Below are positions 46,140 through 58,119 of a stretch of 64,000 nt of DNA, in pieces (the first letter of the stretch is position 1; each line of letters begins with the position of its first letter). Source of the stretch: Dasypus novemcinctus (Eukaryota; Chordata; Mammalia; Cingulata; Dasypodidae). The stretch spans positions 27,541,661-27,605,660 of the forward strand of contig NC_080696.1 of NCBI RefSeq assembly GCF_030445035.2. The letters are read 5' to 3'. Position numbers and translations under genes: made by a program. Below the pieces are notes generated by a model that made no database searches, was not told the DNA's origin, and worked only from the letters and a program-made list of their open reading frames with translations.

Positions 46140-48491
46140 GTTTTGTTGTGTGTGTGTGTTTTTTTAAGATACAGAGATCACAAAAAAATGTTACATTAAA
46201 ATATAAGTTCCCATATACCTCACCTCCATCTCACCACTCCTCCCACATAAACAACCTCTTTCATCAGTGTGGAAACTTCATTGCATTTGGTGAATAAATT
46301 TTGGAGCACTGGGGCACCACATGGATTATAGTCTACATTGTAGTTTACTCTCCCCAGTATATTCAGTGGGTTATGATAGGATATATAATGTCCAGCATCT
46401 GTCCCTGCAATATCATTTAGGACAACTCCAAGTCCTGAAAATGCCCCCACATCTCATCTCTATTTCCCTTTCCCTGCCCTCAGCAAATATTGTTGCCACT
46501 TTCTCCACATCAGTGCTACAGTTTCTTCCTTTACTAGTCACAATAGTTCTATAGTAGAATACCAGTAAGTTTACTCTAATACATAGTTTGTTCCTCCATC
46601 CTGTGGACCCTGGGATGGTGATGCCCACTGCACCTCTATAAGAGTTGGGCTGTGATTCCATATGGTTGATGGATGCAATTCTCCTGCTTGGAGTTGTAGG
46701 CACTCTTGGTTTGGTGGTGTGGTGGTTGACCATCTTTACCTCCCTGTTAGCTGACCTGTGTAAGTCCAACAAACCAGAGAGTAGGTGTTTTGACTCTGCT
46801 GAGGCTCAGGGCCCAACTGGCAAATGGCCAGTCCAGAGGTTGAAGTATCCTGGGTATATACCAACCCCAGCACCAATCACAGATTCAGTAAGAGTGACAG
46901 AAGAGGCATGTGTAGAAAGTTCACATCTGAATCCAACTCCATCACACTCAAGAACATAAATTCCAAGGTAGGGCCCACTGAAAAAGGCACTGAACTCCAG
47001 AGTCATCTGCCATGACCATAGAACCTGTGGGTCTCCATAGCCCTCAGGAGCACCAGTACCTGGGGTTGTATCTACTTTAACTCCTTCTCAACCATGGGTT
47101 CCCCAACCATAACAACCCAAAGTGGCATTCCTCGCTAGTCATAGTTGAACCCCTCTGTGGTCCAAAACTTAAAAAATGAAGCCTAATATATTTTCAAGTT
47201 CAATTAATAGGAAAATGAAATAGTACTGAGGGGTTAAAGATTAGAAAGAGAATACATACTAATTTCAGAAAACTAAAATAAAGTAAAAATAAATTAGGGT
47301 ATTAAAAATGAAATACATCATAAACTATGTTTTGACGTTTTGCCTTTCATCACTGTAATAGGTGTTGCCCTATATGTACAGTGCCAAGGCAAATTCTTTC
47401 ATTTCTTCCTCAGTGTCTACATCTTTTTTCCCCCTAATTTTTAATTTTGTCTTCAAAAAAGTTTTAGATCAGGGTAATTTCACATATATATTATAGGGGA
47501 CTCCCATATGTTTGACATCAAACCCTTTTCTCCCTTTCCAAGCTATGATCTTTTTACATGTTCATGTTATATTTGCTGCAGTTGATGTACAGGTATTGAA
47601 AGATAGCTATCAAACATGGTTCCATTTTGGTTCACATTATAGTTTATATTTTAGACTGTACAATTTTCTAAACTTTTAGTTATCTTATGTTTTACATTAT
47701 GGTTTACATTTTAGCCTATAGACTTTTATACATTTTTGGTGTAGTTTAACATATCCTATATCCATAATTGCAAGATCTTGTGGAACACTTCCATTGTCTC
47801 CCAGTTAACCTGCTTCCATCTATTCTATTCCTCTCTCCCCCTCACATCAGGGCCCACAGTGACAAACATTCTTCACTGCTTGATGGATCAGATTCACAGA
47901 TACTTGCAACAATGCTGAAGGCTTGACAGCGGAGACTGTCCTCCCCCACTGGGAGCCACCAGTTCTCTCAAGAGACACAATTTCCTCTATTTCAGAACAT
48001 CGGGCCTTTCCAGGATGTGGGTACACCTTCCCACACATTGTATAGATCACCACCCAAAGACATAATACACTATGACAAGATGAGCACTCACACACTCCCT
48101 AGAAGCCTGCCCTCTGTCAGATGCCTCCCTTACGCAGCTTAAACAGGTAATCCTTTCTTATTATATTTTCTAAAGAGTTTTCTCAACATTATAGTTTTAA
48201 ACACTTACCTGACAATCTCCCCTGTTCAACTACCCCCCCCCCAGCACCCCCTCCCCAATTCCTTTGGCATCTGACCCATCCTCCCAATCTTAGCCCCCTT
48301 AAGCCTTCAAAGACTCATCCAAAGGTATCCCTATGCCCCCATCTTATCCTTCCCCTATATAAACACTTACCTCCACTTTATCTTTGATTTCACCCATACA
48401 GGTGTCAGCTCACATCCTTCCTCTCCCCCACAATTTCCTGTAAGCCTATCATCCAGTCTCTATCTGTCTGAGAAAGCTTGGTTTGCTTATT

Positions 48492-51400
48492 TCATATCAA
48501 AGAGTTCATGTAGTATTTGTCCTTCAATGCCTGGCTTGCTTCACTCAACATAGGGTCCTCAAGATTCATCCATGTTATTCTATGTGTTTGTACTGTATTC
48601 TTTCTTATACCTGAATAGTATTCCATTGTATGTATATGCCACATTTTGTTTATGCATTTATCTGTTGATGGGCTTTTCGGTTGATTCCAACTTTTGGCAA
48701 TAGTGAATAATGCTGCTGTGGACATTCGTGTATGTATATATGTTTGTGTCCTTGTTTTCAGCTCTTCTAGGTATACACCCAGCAGTGGGTTTGCTGAGTC
48801 ATACGGCAAATCTACAGCTAATTATTTTAGACACTACCAAACTTTCCTCCAGAATGGGTGGATCTTTCTGCATTCCCACCAGCAATGGATGAGTGTTCCC
48901 ATTCCTCCACAACCACTTGTAGTCTTCTGTTTTGTTTTGTTTTTCATAGTCACCAGTCTTATGGGAGTAAGATGGTATCTCTTTTTTTTTTTTAAAGATT
49001 TATTTTTATTTATTTAATTCTCCTCCCCTCTCCTGGTTGTCTGTTTTCTGTGTCTTTTTGCTGCGTCTTGTCTCTTTGTCCGCTTCTATTGTTGTCAGCG
49101 GCACGGGAAGTGTGGGCGGCACCATTCCTGGGCAGGCTGCACTTTCCTTCACACTGGGTGGCTATCCTTACGGGTGCACTCCTTGCGCATGGGGCTCCCC
49201 TACGTGGGGGACACCCGTGTGGCAGGGCACTCCTTGCGCGCATCAGCACTGTGCATGGGCCAGCTCCTCACGGGTCAAGGAGGCCCGGGGTTTGAACCGC
49301 GGACCTCCCATGTGGTAGACGGACGCCCTAACCACTGGGCCAAAGTCCGTTTCCCAATGGTATCTCATTATAGTTTTGATTTTCATGTCCCCAATAGCTA
49401 GTTATTTTGAGCATCTTTTCATGTTCTTTTTTCGCCATTTGCATTTCTTCTTTGGAGAAGAATCTGTTCAAATCTCTTGCTCATTTTTAAAATGGATTTT
49501 TGTCTTTTTATTTTCAAGATATAGAGTTCTTTATATATGCAGGATATTAGTCTCCTATCAGATATATGGTCACCAAGTATTTTCTCTCATTAAGTAGGCT
49601 ATATTTTTACTTTCTTGACAAATGCCTTTTAGGTGCAAAAGGCTTGAAAATTGGGGAGGTGCCATTTATCTATTTGTTCTTTTGCTGCTTGTGCTTTGGG
49701 TGTGAAGTTCATGAAGCCATCTCTTATTACAAGGTCTTTAGATGCTTTCCTACATTGTTTTTCAAGGTGTTTATGATCTTGACTCTTATATTTCAGTCTT
49801 TGATCCATCTTAAGTTGTTTTTTGTAGAAAGTGTGAGATGGTAATCCTTTTTCATTCTTTTGCATATGGACCTCCAATTCTCCAGGCACCATTTGTTTAA
49901 GAGGCCATTCTCTCCCAGCTGAGTGCACTTGGTGGCCTTGTCAAATATCAGATGACTGTATATATGAGGATCTATATCAGAAATCTCAGTTCGGTTCCAT
50001 TGGTCAGTGTGTCTCTCCTTATGCCAACACCATGCCATTTTCACTACTGTAGCTTTCTAGTATATTTTGAAGTCGGGTAGTGTGATTCCTCCAATTTCTT
50101 TTTTTTTTTTTCAATGTCTTTGCCTATTTGGGGTCTCTTTCCTTTCCAAGTAAATTTCATAGTTAGTTTTTCTAGTTCATTAAAAAATGCTGTGTTGACT
50201 TTTATTGGGATTACATTGAATCTGTATTTCAGTTTGGGTAGGATAGACATCTTAATGATATTTAATCTTCCTATTCATGAACAGGGAATATTCTTCCATT
50301 TATGTAAGTCATCTCTGATTTTCTTGGACAGTGTTGTGTAGTTTTCTGTGTATAAGTCTTTTACATCTATAGCTAAAATTTTCCTAGATATTTGATTTTT
50401 AAAAATGTGCTGTTGTAAACTGTGTTTGTTTCTTGATTTCCTCCTCAGGTTGCTCATTATTTGTGTTCAGAAATGTTTTGATTTTTGTGCTTTGTTCTTA
50501 TAATCTGTGACTTCATTGAACTCATTTATAAGTTCTAGTAGCTTTGTTGTAGACTTCTCAGATCTTTATACATATAGGATCATGTCATCTGCAAAGAGTG
50601 AAATTTTTACTTCTTCCTTTCCAATTTGGATGCCTTTTATGTGTTGTTCTTGCCTTTAGTGCTCGGGCAAGTACTTCTAACACAATATCAAATAAAAGGG
50701 GAGATAGTGGGCATCCTTGTCTTGTTCCTGATCTGAGAGGGAAAGATTTCAGGTTTCACCATTGTAAATGATGTTAGCTGTGAGTTTTTCATATATACAC
50801 TTTATTGTGTTCAGAAAGTTTCCTTCTATACCTATCTTTTGCAGTGTTTTTATCAAGAAAGGGTGCTGTATACTGTCAAATGCTTTTTCTGCTTCTGTAA
50901 ATATGATTGTGTGATTTTTCCTTCAATCTCTTTATGTGGTGTATTACATTAATTGATTTTTTTATGTTGAACCATCCTTGTACACCAGGATTGAAACCCA
51001 CTTGGTCATGGTGTATAAGTCATTTAATGTGTTGTTGAATACGATTAGTAAGTGTTTTGTTGAGGATTTTCATATCTAGGTCCATTAGATATACTGGTAT
51101 GTAATTTTCCTTTCTTGTGGTGTTTTTGTTTGGCTTTGGTACTAGGGTAGTGCTGGCATCATAGAATGACTTAGGCAATGTTTCTGCTATTTCAATTTTT
51201 TGGAAGAATCTAAGCAAGATTGATGTTAGTTCTTTCCCAAATGTTTGGTAGAATTCACCTGTGAAGCTGTCTGGCCGTGGGCTCTTCTTAGGAGGTTTTT
51301 AATGACTGATTCTATCTCTTTACTTGTGATTGGTTTGTTGAGATCATCAAATTCCTTTCATCAGTGTAGACTGCTATGTGTTTCTATGAATTTGTCCATT

Positions 51401-52716
51401 TCCTCTAAATTGTCCTGCTTGTTGCCATAGTTTTTCAAAGTTCTTTTTTCATCCTCTCTATTTCTGTATGGTAAATGGTGATTCCCCCTTACTCATTTCT
51501 TATTTTGTGTATTTGCATCTTCTGTATTTTTTCTTTGTTATTCTAGCTAAGGGTTTGTCAATTTTATGAATCTTCTCATAGAACCAGCTATTTGTTTTGT
51601 TTATTTTTCTCTAGAACTTTCTTATTTTCTATTTCATTTAATTCTGCACTTATCTTTGTTATTTCTTTCTTTCTTCTTCCTTTGGTGTTAAGGGTTAGTT
51701 TGTTGTGGTTTTTTGTTTGTTTGTTTTTTTTTACTAATTCCTCCAAGTGTGCAGTTAGGTCTTCAATTTTAGCTCTTTCTTCTTTCTTGATTTACAAAGA
51801 CATGGCTATGAATTTCCCTCTCAGTATAGCTTTTAACTGCATCCCATAAATTTGGATATGTTTTGTTTTCATTTTCATTAGTTTCAAGGTAGTTACTGAT
51901 TTCTTTTGAGATTTCCTCCTTGACCCACTGTTTGTCTAATAGTGTGTTGTTTAACTTCCATATCGTGTTGCCAAATCTGGGTCTCTGGCCCTTGCAGATT
52001 TCCAGTTTCATTCCACTGTGGTCAGAGAAATGATTTTGTATGATTTCAATTTTTCTTAATTCATTGAGACTTTCTCTGTGGCCTAGCATGTGGTCTATCT
52101 TGGAGAATGATCCATGTGCATTTGAGAGGAATGTATATCCTTCTGTATTTTGAGGTAATGTTCTGTGCATGTATATATTAGGTCCAGCTATTCTAATGTA
52201 TTGTTCAAAGTCTTTGTTTGTTTATTAATTTCTCTGCTGAGATGTTTTGTACAATGTTGATAGTGGTGTAATATAGTGTGTTACCCCCACTATAATTTTA
52301 AAGGCATCTATTCCTTCACTTAGTTTTTCCAGTTTTTGACTCATGTATTTGGAAGCTCCCTGGTTAGGGGCATAAATGTTTATGATTATTCTTTCATCTT
52401 TAAAGATTATCCCTTTCACTAATATGTATTGTCCATCTTTGTCTCTCACAAAAGCTTTGCATTTAAAGTCTATTTTCTCTGATATTAATATAACTGCTCC
52501 TGTCCTTTTTTGGTTATTGTTTGCCTGTTAGATTGTTTTCTATCTGCTCACTTTCAACCTCCTTGAATCCCTGTGTCTAAGATATGTTTCTTGTAGACAG
52601 TATATAGATGGGTCATGTTTCCCTATCGAGTCTTCCAATCTGTGTCTCTCAACAGGTGAGTTTAATCCATTGACATTCAACGTTAGTACTTCCAAAGAAT
52701 TATTTATATTAGCCAT
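48492..52716 (-). pseudogene. L1 ORF2 of the second L1, disrupted
   Basis: The start at 52716 opens MANINNSLEVLTLNVNGLNSPV. Endonuclease fragments are at 52716-51769 (QETYLRHRDS, GQYILVKG, SDHSGMKLEI). Reverse transcriptase fragments follow (51217-51020), then IPCSWIGR-region sequence near 50275 and 50250-49629, and the C-terminal part after the SINE at 48809-48492 (MFIAALF-like [19 protein letters not shown]). Many stops and frameshifts; no frame exceeds 135 codons. With the SINE removed the length is about 3.84 kb, the normal ORF2 size. Confidence 0.88.
48982..49356 (-). mobile_element. tRNA-derived SINE with target duplication in L1 ORF2
   Basis: Direct repeats ATGGTATCTC at 48972-48981 and 49357-49366. 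In minus sense the tRNA head has an A box (TGGCCCAGTGG) and a B box GGTTCAAACCC (antisense at 49288-49298). A poly(A) tail sits at 48982-48994 (T run on the plus strand). Few CpGs have decayed ('gcgcgcat', 'gggtccgcgg'-type sites remain), so it is a young copy. RNA polymerase III promoter elements look intact. Confidence 0.92.
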
Positions 52717-52784
52717 ATTCTCTTTGGATTTGTGATCATCAGATGTTTGTTTGTATTTTTCCTCTTTTTGATGTTTAGTTGTTC

Positions 52785-54335
52785 TTACACTCTCCTCCAA
52801 CTCTGTCTCTCCTGTTTTTTTTTTTTTTCCTCCTGCAGAACTCCATTTAATATTTCTTGAAGGGCAGGTTTCTTGTTGACATACTCTGTTAGTTTATGTT
52901 TATCTGTGAATATTTTGAACTCTTCATCATTTTTGAATTCTAGCTTTGCTGAATAGAGTATTCTTGGTTGGAAATTTTTTTCTTTAATGCCTTGACTATG
53001 TCATACCACTGACTTCTAGCCTCCGTGGTTTCTGATGAGAAATCAGCACTTAATCTTATGGAGCCTCCCTTGTATAAATGTTTCTCTTTTCTCTTGCTGC
53101 TTTCAGTATTTTCTCTTTGTCTTGAGCATTGGATAATTTGACAAGTATATATCTTGGGGTAGGCTGGCTGTGATTTATGCTGTTTGGGGTGCACTGTGCT
53201 TCCTTGACATGTATGTCCATCTCCCTCAATAGGTTTTGGAAGTTTTCAGTCATTATTTCCTCCAACACCCCTTCTGTCCTCTTTCCCTTCTCTTCTCTTT
53301 GTGGGATGCCTACAATGTGTATATTTGTGCATTTTGCATCATTGTTTAGGTCCCTAAGTCCCTGCTGGATTTTTTCTATCCTTTTATAGATTAATTCTAC
53401 TATCAGTTTAATTTCAGATGTACTGTCTTCCACGTCACTAATTCTTGCCTCTATCCCTTCAAATCTGCTGTTATTTGCTGTGAGTGTATTTTTGATTTCT
53501 TGGATTGTGCTGTTCATCACCCTCATATGTTATCTTTTTACATGTTTACAGTTTCTTCTGTGTGCTCTCCAAATGTTTTCATTTTTTCCTATGTTCTCTT
53601 TATTCTTAAAAAATGTTACATTCAAAAATTAAGAGGTTGCCTTATCCCACTTTCTTCCCCCTCATGCCTCTCCTCCCACACCAACAACCTCTTTCATCAT
53701 TGTGGCATATTCATTGCATTTGATGAATACATTTTGGAGTACTGCTGAACCTCATGGATTATAGTTTACATTGTGGTTTACACTCTCTCCCAGTCCATTC
53801 AGTGGGTTATGGCAGGATACATAATATCCAGCATCTGTCCCTGCAGTATAATTTAGGACAACTCCGAGTCCCTGAAGTTCCCCCACATCACATCTCTTCT
53901 TCCCTCTCCCTGCCCTCAGCAACTACTGTGGCCACTTTCTCCATATCAGTGCTACAGTTTCTTCCATTACAAGTCAAAATAGTTCCATAGTAGAATATCA
54001 GTAAGCTCACTCTAATCCATATTTTATTCATCCATCTTGCAGACCCTGGCTTGGTGATGTCCACTCCACCTCTATATTGAGAGGGGGCTTAGATTCCCCA
54101 TGAATGATAGATACATTTCTCCTGCCTGCAGTTGTAGACACTCTTGGTTCCCTGTTGTGGTTGTTTACCATCCTCAGCTCCCTGTTAGGTAGCCTCAATA
54201 AGTCCAATGATCCAGAGGGTAGGAGTTGCAAGTCTTCTGTCACATGGACAGCTGGGCCCTCAGGAGGCTTGAAGTCAAGTGTTTTCTTAATATCCTTAAT
54301 CTCTTCCTTCACTTCATTAAATTGATCTATGATAT
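52785..54335 (-). pseudogene. L1 ORF1 of the second L1, split by an insertion
   Basis: Part one, 53594-52785: NSTIQEIKNTLTANNSRFEGIEARISDVEDST (coiled coil), GIPQREEKGK, IMTENFQNLLREMDIHV, YILVKLSNAQDKEKILKAAREK, and a degraded C-terminal domain with an A run near 52820. Part two, 54335-54263: FNEVKEEIKDIKKTL, which belongs about 30 residues upstream. A foreign L1 3' end lies between them. The N-terminus is missing beyond 54335. Confidence 0.8.
53595..54262 (-). mobile_element. L1 3' end nested in L1 ORF1
   Basis: Landmarks in order: 'tacattcaaaaattaagaggttgcc', 'cacaccaacaacctctttcatcattgtggcatattc', 'cagtgggttatggcaggatac', 'tagattccccatgaatgatag' and 'ccctgttaggtagcctcaataagtcc'. Both flanks are ORF1 sequence of the surrounding L1 in the correct order. 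Confidence 0.8.
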
Positions 54336-54786
54336 TGTCAGAGTCACAGACCCAAAGGGTATTGGGAATGAAAGACAAAGAGAGATTCGGATCAGGGGAT
54401 CTGAGAGCATTGAAGCCTCAAGCTCATCAGACAAGTTTACTAATCTCAGGGGCTTCTTTATATACCCCAAGCAATTGTGAGAACCAGAAACTATTCTAGC
54501 TAACTATTCCCATTACCTCATTCTTAATAACACAGTGGATAAGATAGTAACCAAAGCTCACAATGTTCTACTACATTATTGAAACTAATATACTCATTAA
54601 TCTTGTTACCTAGGTTGTTCCATTTTATCAAGTCCTGGTTCTGCTGGAATGTTATGTCTGGTTCTACCAGAATGTTACATCTCCCAGAGAGATTAGTGAC
54701 CTGCACGTATATCTCTAGGGACAGCATGACCCAGTGGTCAGGAAGTAACTTGCTATTATGGAAACAACATGCCTTTGTTTCCCACA
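54336..54786 (-). repeat. 3' LTR
   Basis: 451 bp. Minus sense starts TGTGGGAAACAAAGGCATG and ends TCTGACA. The antisense of AATAAA-type signals is not clear by eye. It shares 'gggtattgggaatgaa' and 'ggatcaggggatctg' near its end with the LTRs at 22.2-23.4 kb. Confidence 0.8.
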
Positions 54787-54806
54787 TTTCCCCCTTTTTG
54801 TTTTAG
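54787..54806 (-). other. Polypurine tract
   Basis: Minus sense AAAACAAAAAGGGGGAAA directly before the LTR start TGTGGG. Confidence 0.8.
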
Positions 54807-54895
54807 TCAGAGTGGCTGTGCCTGTCTTAGGTTGCCCTCCTCTGAGAGGCTTACCCATCATTGACTACCAGCCAAGCACACTGACCATGGGGAAC

Positions 54896-55615
54896 TCATT
54901 GCAAGGTTCTTGCAAGTACCAAATTATTGGCTTGTCCCATAGCATTCACATGGTGCAGTCTTCGGCAAACACCTCGTCCCAGGCAGGCAACAACAATGAG
55001 CAACAAGATTAACACACAAAGTCCTATTCCTAATGCTGATAAAAAATGTTGAGACTTCCACCAATTTATTGGATTAAACTTATTGAAATGAGAAATCAAA
55101 TTATTAAAGATATCCTTACCTTCGGCTACATAAATCTGATTATGAGACATTTCTAATATCTTTTTCTGTAATTCTTCTAATTCTAATGATGTATTACTTT
55201 TATGAACTATCAAATGATTTTTAATCTTTTCCCAGTCAAACATAGAATTATTATAAGCAAGTGGAGTAATACAAAAATTACTTTCATTCCAATCAAATTT
55301 CAATCCTCTAAGTAGATTTAAATTATATACTTGATCTCTAAGATGTAAAACTGCTGATTCTAAATCATTAACTCTACTGTTTAATTCTTCATCAATATGT
55401 TCTTGACTATGCCATAAGTCACTAGCATTCTTATGCCAATCATTTATGTATTGTTGAGTTTGCACAGTCTCATGCAAGGCCACAGTAGCTGTAGCAGCAG
55501 TTGCAATGACACCAGTCAGTCCTAATATGCCAGCTATTAACAGTCCCACAAATTGCTTCGAGTGCTTCAGGATTTCTTGAGCCATATGGAACAGCAGTTG
55601 ACTCTCAGGTGACAA
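54896..55615 (-). pseudogene. env transmembrane subunit, 239-codon open frame
   Basis: Retroviral membrane-fusion subunit. From the first Met: a short polar lead, a hydrophobic Ala/Gly/Thr fusion-peptide-like stretch (about residues 22-48, LLIAGILGLTGVIATAATA), and a heptad helix (50-95, with EHIDEELNSRVNDLESAVLH). The disulfide loop region (104-118) follows, then a second helix (135-165), a Trp-containing membrane-proximal part (INWWKS) and a membrane span (about 193-215, GIGLCVLILLLIVVACL) with a short Arg-containing tail. Three NxS/T sites are visible. The loop has only one of its two cysteines: the copy at 22.96 kb has K-C-D-W where this one has K-F-D-W. The surface subunit upstream is broken and the frame is separated from it by a stop, so no complete Env can be made. 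It is listed as a pseudogene although this part is open. Confidence 0.85.
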
Positions 55616-55633
55616 TTGCCAAATTCAGTTCAG

Positions 55634-56841
55634 TTACACTGGGATCCACACTCCCCACCACCTTCGAGCCATTGTAATGAAATCTCCATTCTGTAAAATG
55701 TTTTCAGACAAACAGGTATGCAAGGCCCCACTTTTATAAAATAGAGCATTCTTGGTTATAGTTAATTTTCCAATCACAAACACACAAGGATCTCTTACAC
55801 ATGATTGAAAATGATTAATTTGATCTAAATGCAGATATTGACCATTCTTACTATTATTCCCAATCCATTCTATAGGAGGAGCTATTCCTAGAAAAACTTT
55901 CCACAAATTCTTCTGTTTATGTATAGATATAATGTTACACCATGGAGAAGGGATCCATTTCCCTTTATATTTTCAAACACTATTATTTTTAGTAAAAATT
56001 ATTTTTTCATCCAATTCAAGGGGCTCATGAAAGGGATATTGCACAATACTAACTTGCTGTCCTTTACTATTTAACCCATACCAAATAAATCTGCCATTAT
56101 ATTTAGTGGGGCTCCCCATAGGGGCACTTTCCCACACTATTCCATAGGAATCATTAAAAATGACAGCTCCTCTTCCTATATGGCACTCTTGCCATTCTTC
56201 TGTATCCCTACTGTCTTTTTGCAGACAATCATAAGTAGGATTTTTGGTCATTATAAAATTGTAAGAGGGAAATAACATCACAATAGACTTAATATTAGTA
56301 TTTTTGAAGATAATCATGGTCTGATTTTTAACATACATACAGCAAGGATTGTTACCAATGCATAAGGGTCAATAATCAAATGGTAATACAAGATTATAGA
56401 TTCTTTGTCCTTCCTCATGGGGTTTAATTGGTAACCAATCATCAATTGGTCCAGGGAATATATGGGTCTTATACAGATAAATAGGAAAGAATAGATCTTT
56501 CAGGTTAACACTCTAAGTAACACGGGGCTAGGTATATAGGCCCAATAAGTGTAATTACCTGCAGCTTCCTCATTACTTATGATCACCATCATCAGAAGTT
56601 GTAGGAGACCCCATCTCTTCATTCTGAGGTTTAATCCTCTTCGCAGGTAACCAAATTTGTTCTCCATTTTCTGAAATGACAAGAGCATAGCCTCACTCCC
56701 ATACTTTGATCCTGCCTTTTTCCATTCATTGCTTAAAATATCTTTCCAGAATATTGGTTGATCTTCATTTCCTGCATCCACTATAGAGGTTTGACATTTT
56801 CCAAAGTGACATTCCACAGGTGTCAATGAATTACAAAACAT
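55634..56841 (-). pseudogene. env surface subunit, broken
   Basis: Receptor-binding subunit remnants in three frames. The first is 56841-56500 (begins in the signal-peptide/N-terminal region, contains a hydrophobic LLQLLMMVI and GNYTYWAYIP). The second is 56338-55973 (NPTYDCLQKD, ECHIGRGAVIFNDSYGIVWE), and the third is 55906-55634 (CVRDPCVFVIGKL, ARRWWGVWIP at the end, near where a cleavage site would be). Cys and Trp patterns fit betaretroviral surface subunits. Stops near 56345, 55970 and 55630 and frameshifts separate the pieces. Confidence 0.8.
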
Positions 56842-56879
56842 TAAGAAAATTTAAAGTAAATAAAGCTTTTGCCAATTGA

Positions 56880-57797
56880 TCTTTTGGTGTTATAATACCA
56901 TCATCTCCCCCTTTTTGTTTTAAAAGCATAGTTTTTAGGGTATGATGGCTGCATTCAACTATAGCTTGACCTGTAGGATTATAAGAAATACCAATAACAT
57001 GCTCAATAGCATATGTAGAACAAAAAGAAGCAAAAGACTTCTGGTGTAAGAAGGACCATTATCAGTTTTAATATTCAAGGGGCATCCCATCACCACAAAA
57101 GCAGACCACAAATGGGAACGAACATGATGAAAACATTCACCACTTTGTGCAGTAGCCCACAAAAAATGAAAGTATCAATACAGACATGGACATATCGTAA
57201 TTTATTAAATGATGGTATGTGAGTAACATCCATCTGCCACAGTTGATTAGGAGCCAGGCCTCTGGGATTAGTCCCAGTCTGAAAAGGCACTGTAGTTAAG
57301 GGTCCACAGGTGGGACAGGTGTGAGTAATTTCTTGAGCTTGATGTTTTGTTAATTGAGGAAATTTATGTCTAAGTTCCTTAGTATTAATATGAGTCAGTG
57401 CATGATATTTACTGGCATCTTGCAAACATCCTACTAATAAATCAGCTCTTGCATTTTGGGTAGCTAGAGGACCAGGAAGGGAAGAATGAGACTGGATATG
57501 AGTAATATATATGGGCCGGCTTCTTTGCCGAATGAGGGCTTGAAGGTCAGCAAAAAGTTGAGACAATTCATCAGTAATAAAAACATGAACTGTTTCAATA
57601 TGACCTACAGTTAAACACACATATTTGGAGTCAGAGACAATATTCAAGGGCTCTTGAAACATTTGTAAAACCTTAATGATGGCTGAAAGCTCTGTGCATT
57701 GATGGTTGGGCTATGCACATAGCCCTGAAAAGCACTGCAAAAGTCCATTGTTGGGTTTTCCACAGATAGAGGAATGCAGCTGGCTTGACTTGTCTTA
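56880..57797 (-). pseudogene. pol remnant: RNase H end and integrase
   Basis: The RNase H end is at about 57720-57580, with its Glu motif (ELSAIIKVL) and NIVSDSKYV, followed by a -NARADLL- Asp. The integrase zinc region (57440-57300) has the second His pair member and CPTC. The catalytic core shows the first Asp in LWQMDVTHI (about 57235), the second Asp in KTDNGPS (about 57070) and the Glu in GQAIVE (about 56953), the last two in another frame. All three catalytic residues survive, but a frameshift near 57150 and an internal stop break the protein, and the C-terminal domain is missing or merged with the env start. 57720-57797 is a degraded upstream RNase H part. Confidence 0.85.
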
Positions 57798-58115
57798 GCC
57801 ATGGAGCTGCCCTGGATGGTGCTTCAGAGGTAATCACCGGACATTGTAAATCCTCACAGGGCCTACATGATGGAATAGAGGAGAGTATGGGCCATGATGT
57901 GAACCAATGTATATGAGGTGCAGAGGTGCCCAAAGATGTACTTACCAAATCCAATGGATGTGTCATGATGATGGGAACGAGTGTTGTTGGGGGGGGGAGA
58001 GGGGGGTGGGGGGGTGGGGTTGAATGGGACCTCACATATATATTTTTAATGTAATATTATTACAAAGTCAATAAAAAATTAAAAATTAAAAAAAAAAACA
58101 AACCAAAAAAAAAAA
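57798..58115 (+). mobile_element. L1 3' end inserted into the ERV
   Basis: Sense orientation: 'catggagctgccctggatggtgcttcagaggtaatcaccgg', 'caaatccaatggatgtgtc', a G-rich run at 57989-58019, 'ttgaatgggacctcacatatatatttttaatgtaatattattac' and a poly(A) tail ending near 58118. It is closest to the 3' end of the full-length L1 at 28.6 kb. Confidence 0.88.
57989..58019 (+). other. Guanine-quadruplex-type G tract
   Basis: Four or more G runs of at least 4 within 31 bases, separated by single or few A/T bases. The antisense C-rich equivalents are at 17137-17163 and 28688-28726. The tract lies about 60 bp before the L1 poly(A). Confidence 0.75.
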
Positions 58116-58119
58116 AAAA

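Larger units (their letters stand above)
46146..54335 (-). mobile_element. Second long L1, 5'-truncated and interrupted
   Basis: Minus strand: 3' terminus at about 46146-46200, 3' UTR to 48491, ORF2 48492-52716, and ORF1 from 52785 upward. It is interrupted by a SINE (48982-49356) and by another L1 3' end (53595-54262) inside ORF1. The short ORF1 piece on the far side (54263-54335) ends where the LTR of the next ERV begins. It is more diverged than the L1 at 28.6-38.3 kb. The 5' UTR is not present in this window. Confidence 0.88.
54336..57797 (-). mobile_element. Betaretrovirus-like ERV, 3' half
   Basis: Minus strand: 3' LTR (54336-54786), polypurine tract, env (54896-56841), integrase and RNase H end (56880-57720). 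At 57798 it is cut by an L1 3' end. A gag-like piece at 60250-60625 may be the same provirus. There is no 5' LTR in the window. The env is related to that of the ERV at 22.2 kb, but the LTR sequences differ, so they are separate families. The left edge touches an L1 ORF1 piece. Confidence 0.88.

Noticed and set aside
48982-49356. tRNA gene suggested by A and B boxes
   Set aside because: The head is part of a SINE with a long body, poly(A) and target duplications. No cloverleaf with an acceptor stem is evident.
54028-54378. 116-codon frame on the minus strand
   Set aside because: It runs from the LTR through an L1 ORF1 piece into an L1 3' UTR. It is a chance fusion of three elements.
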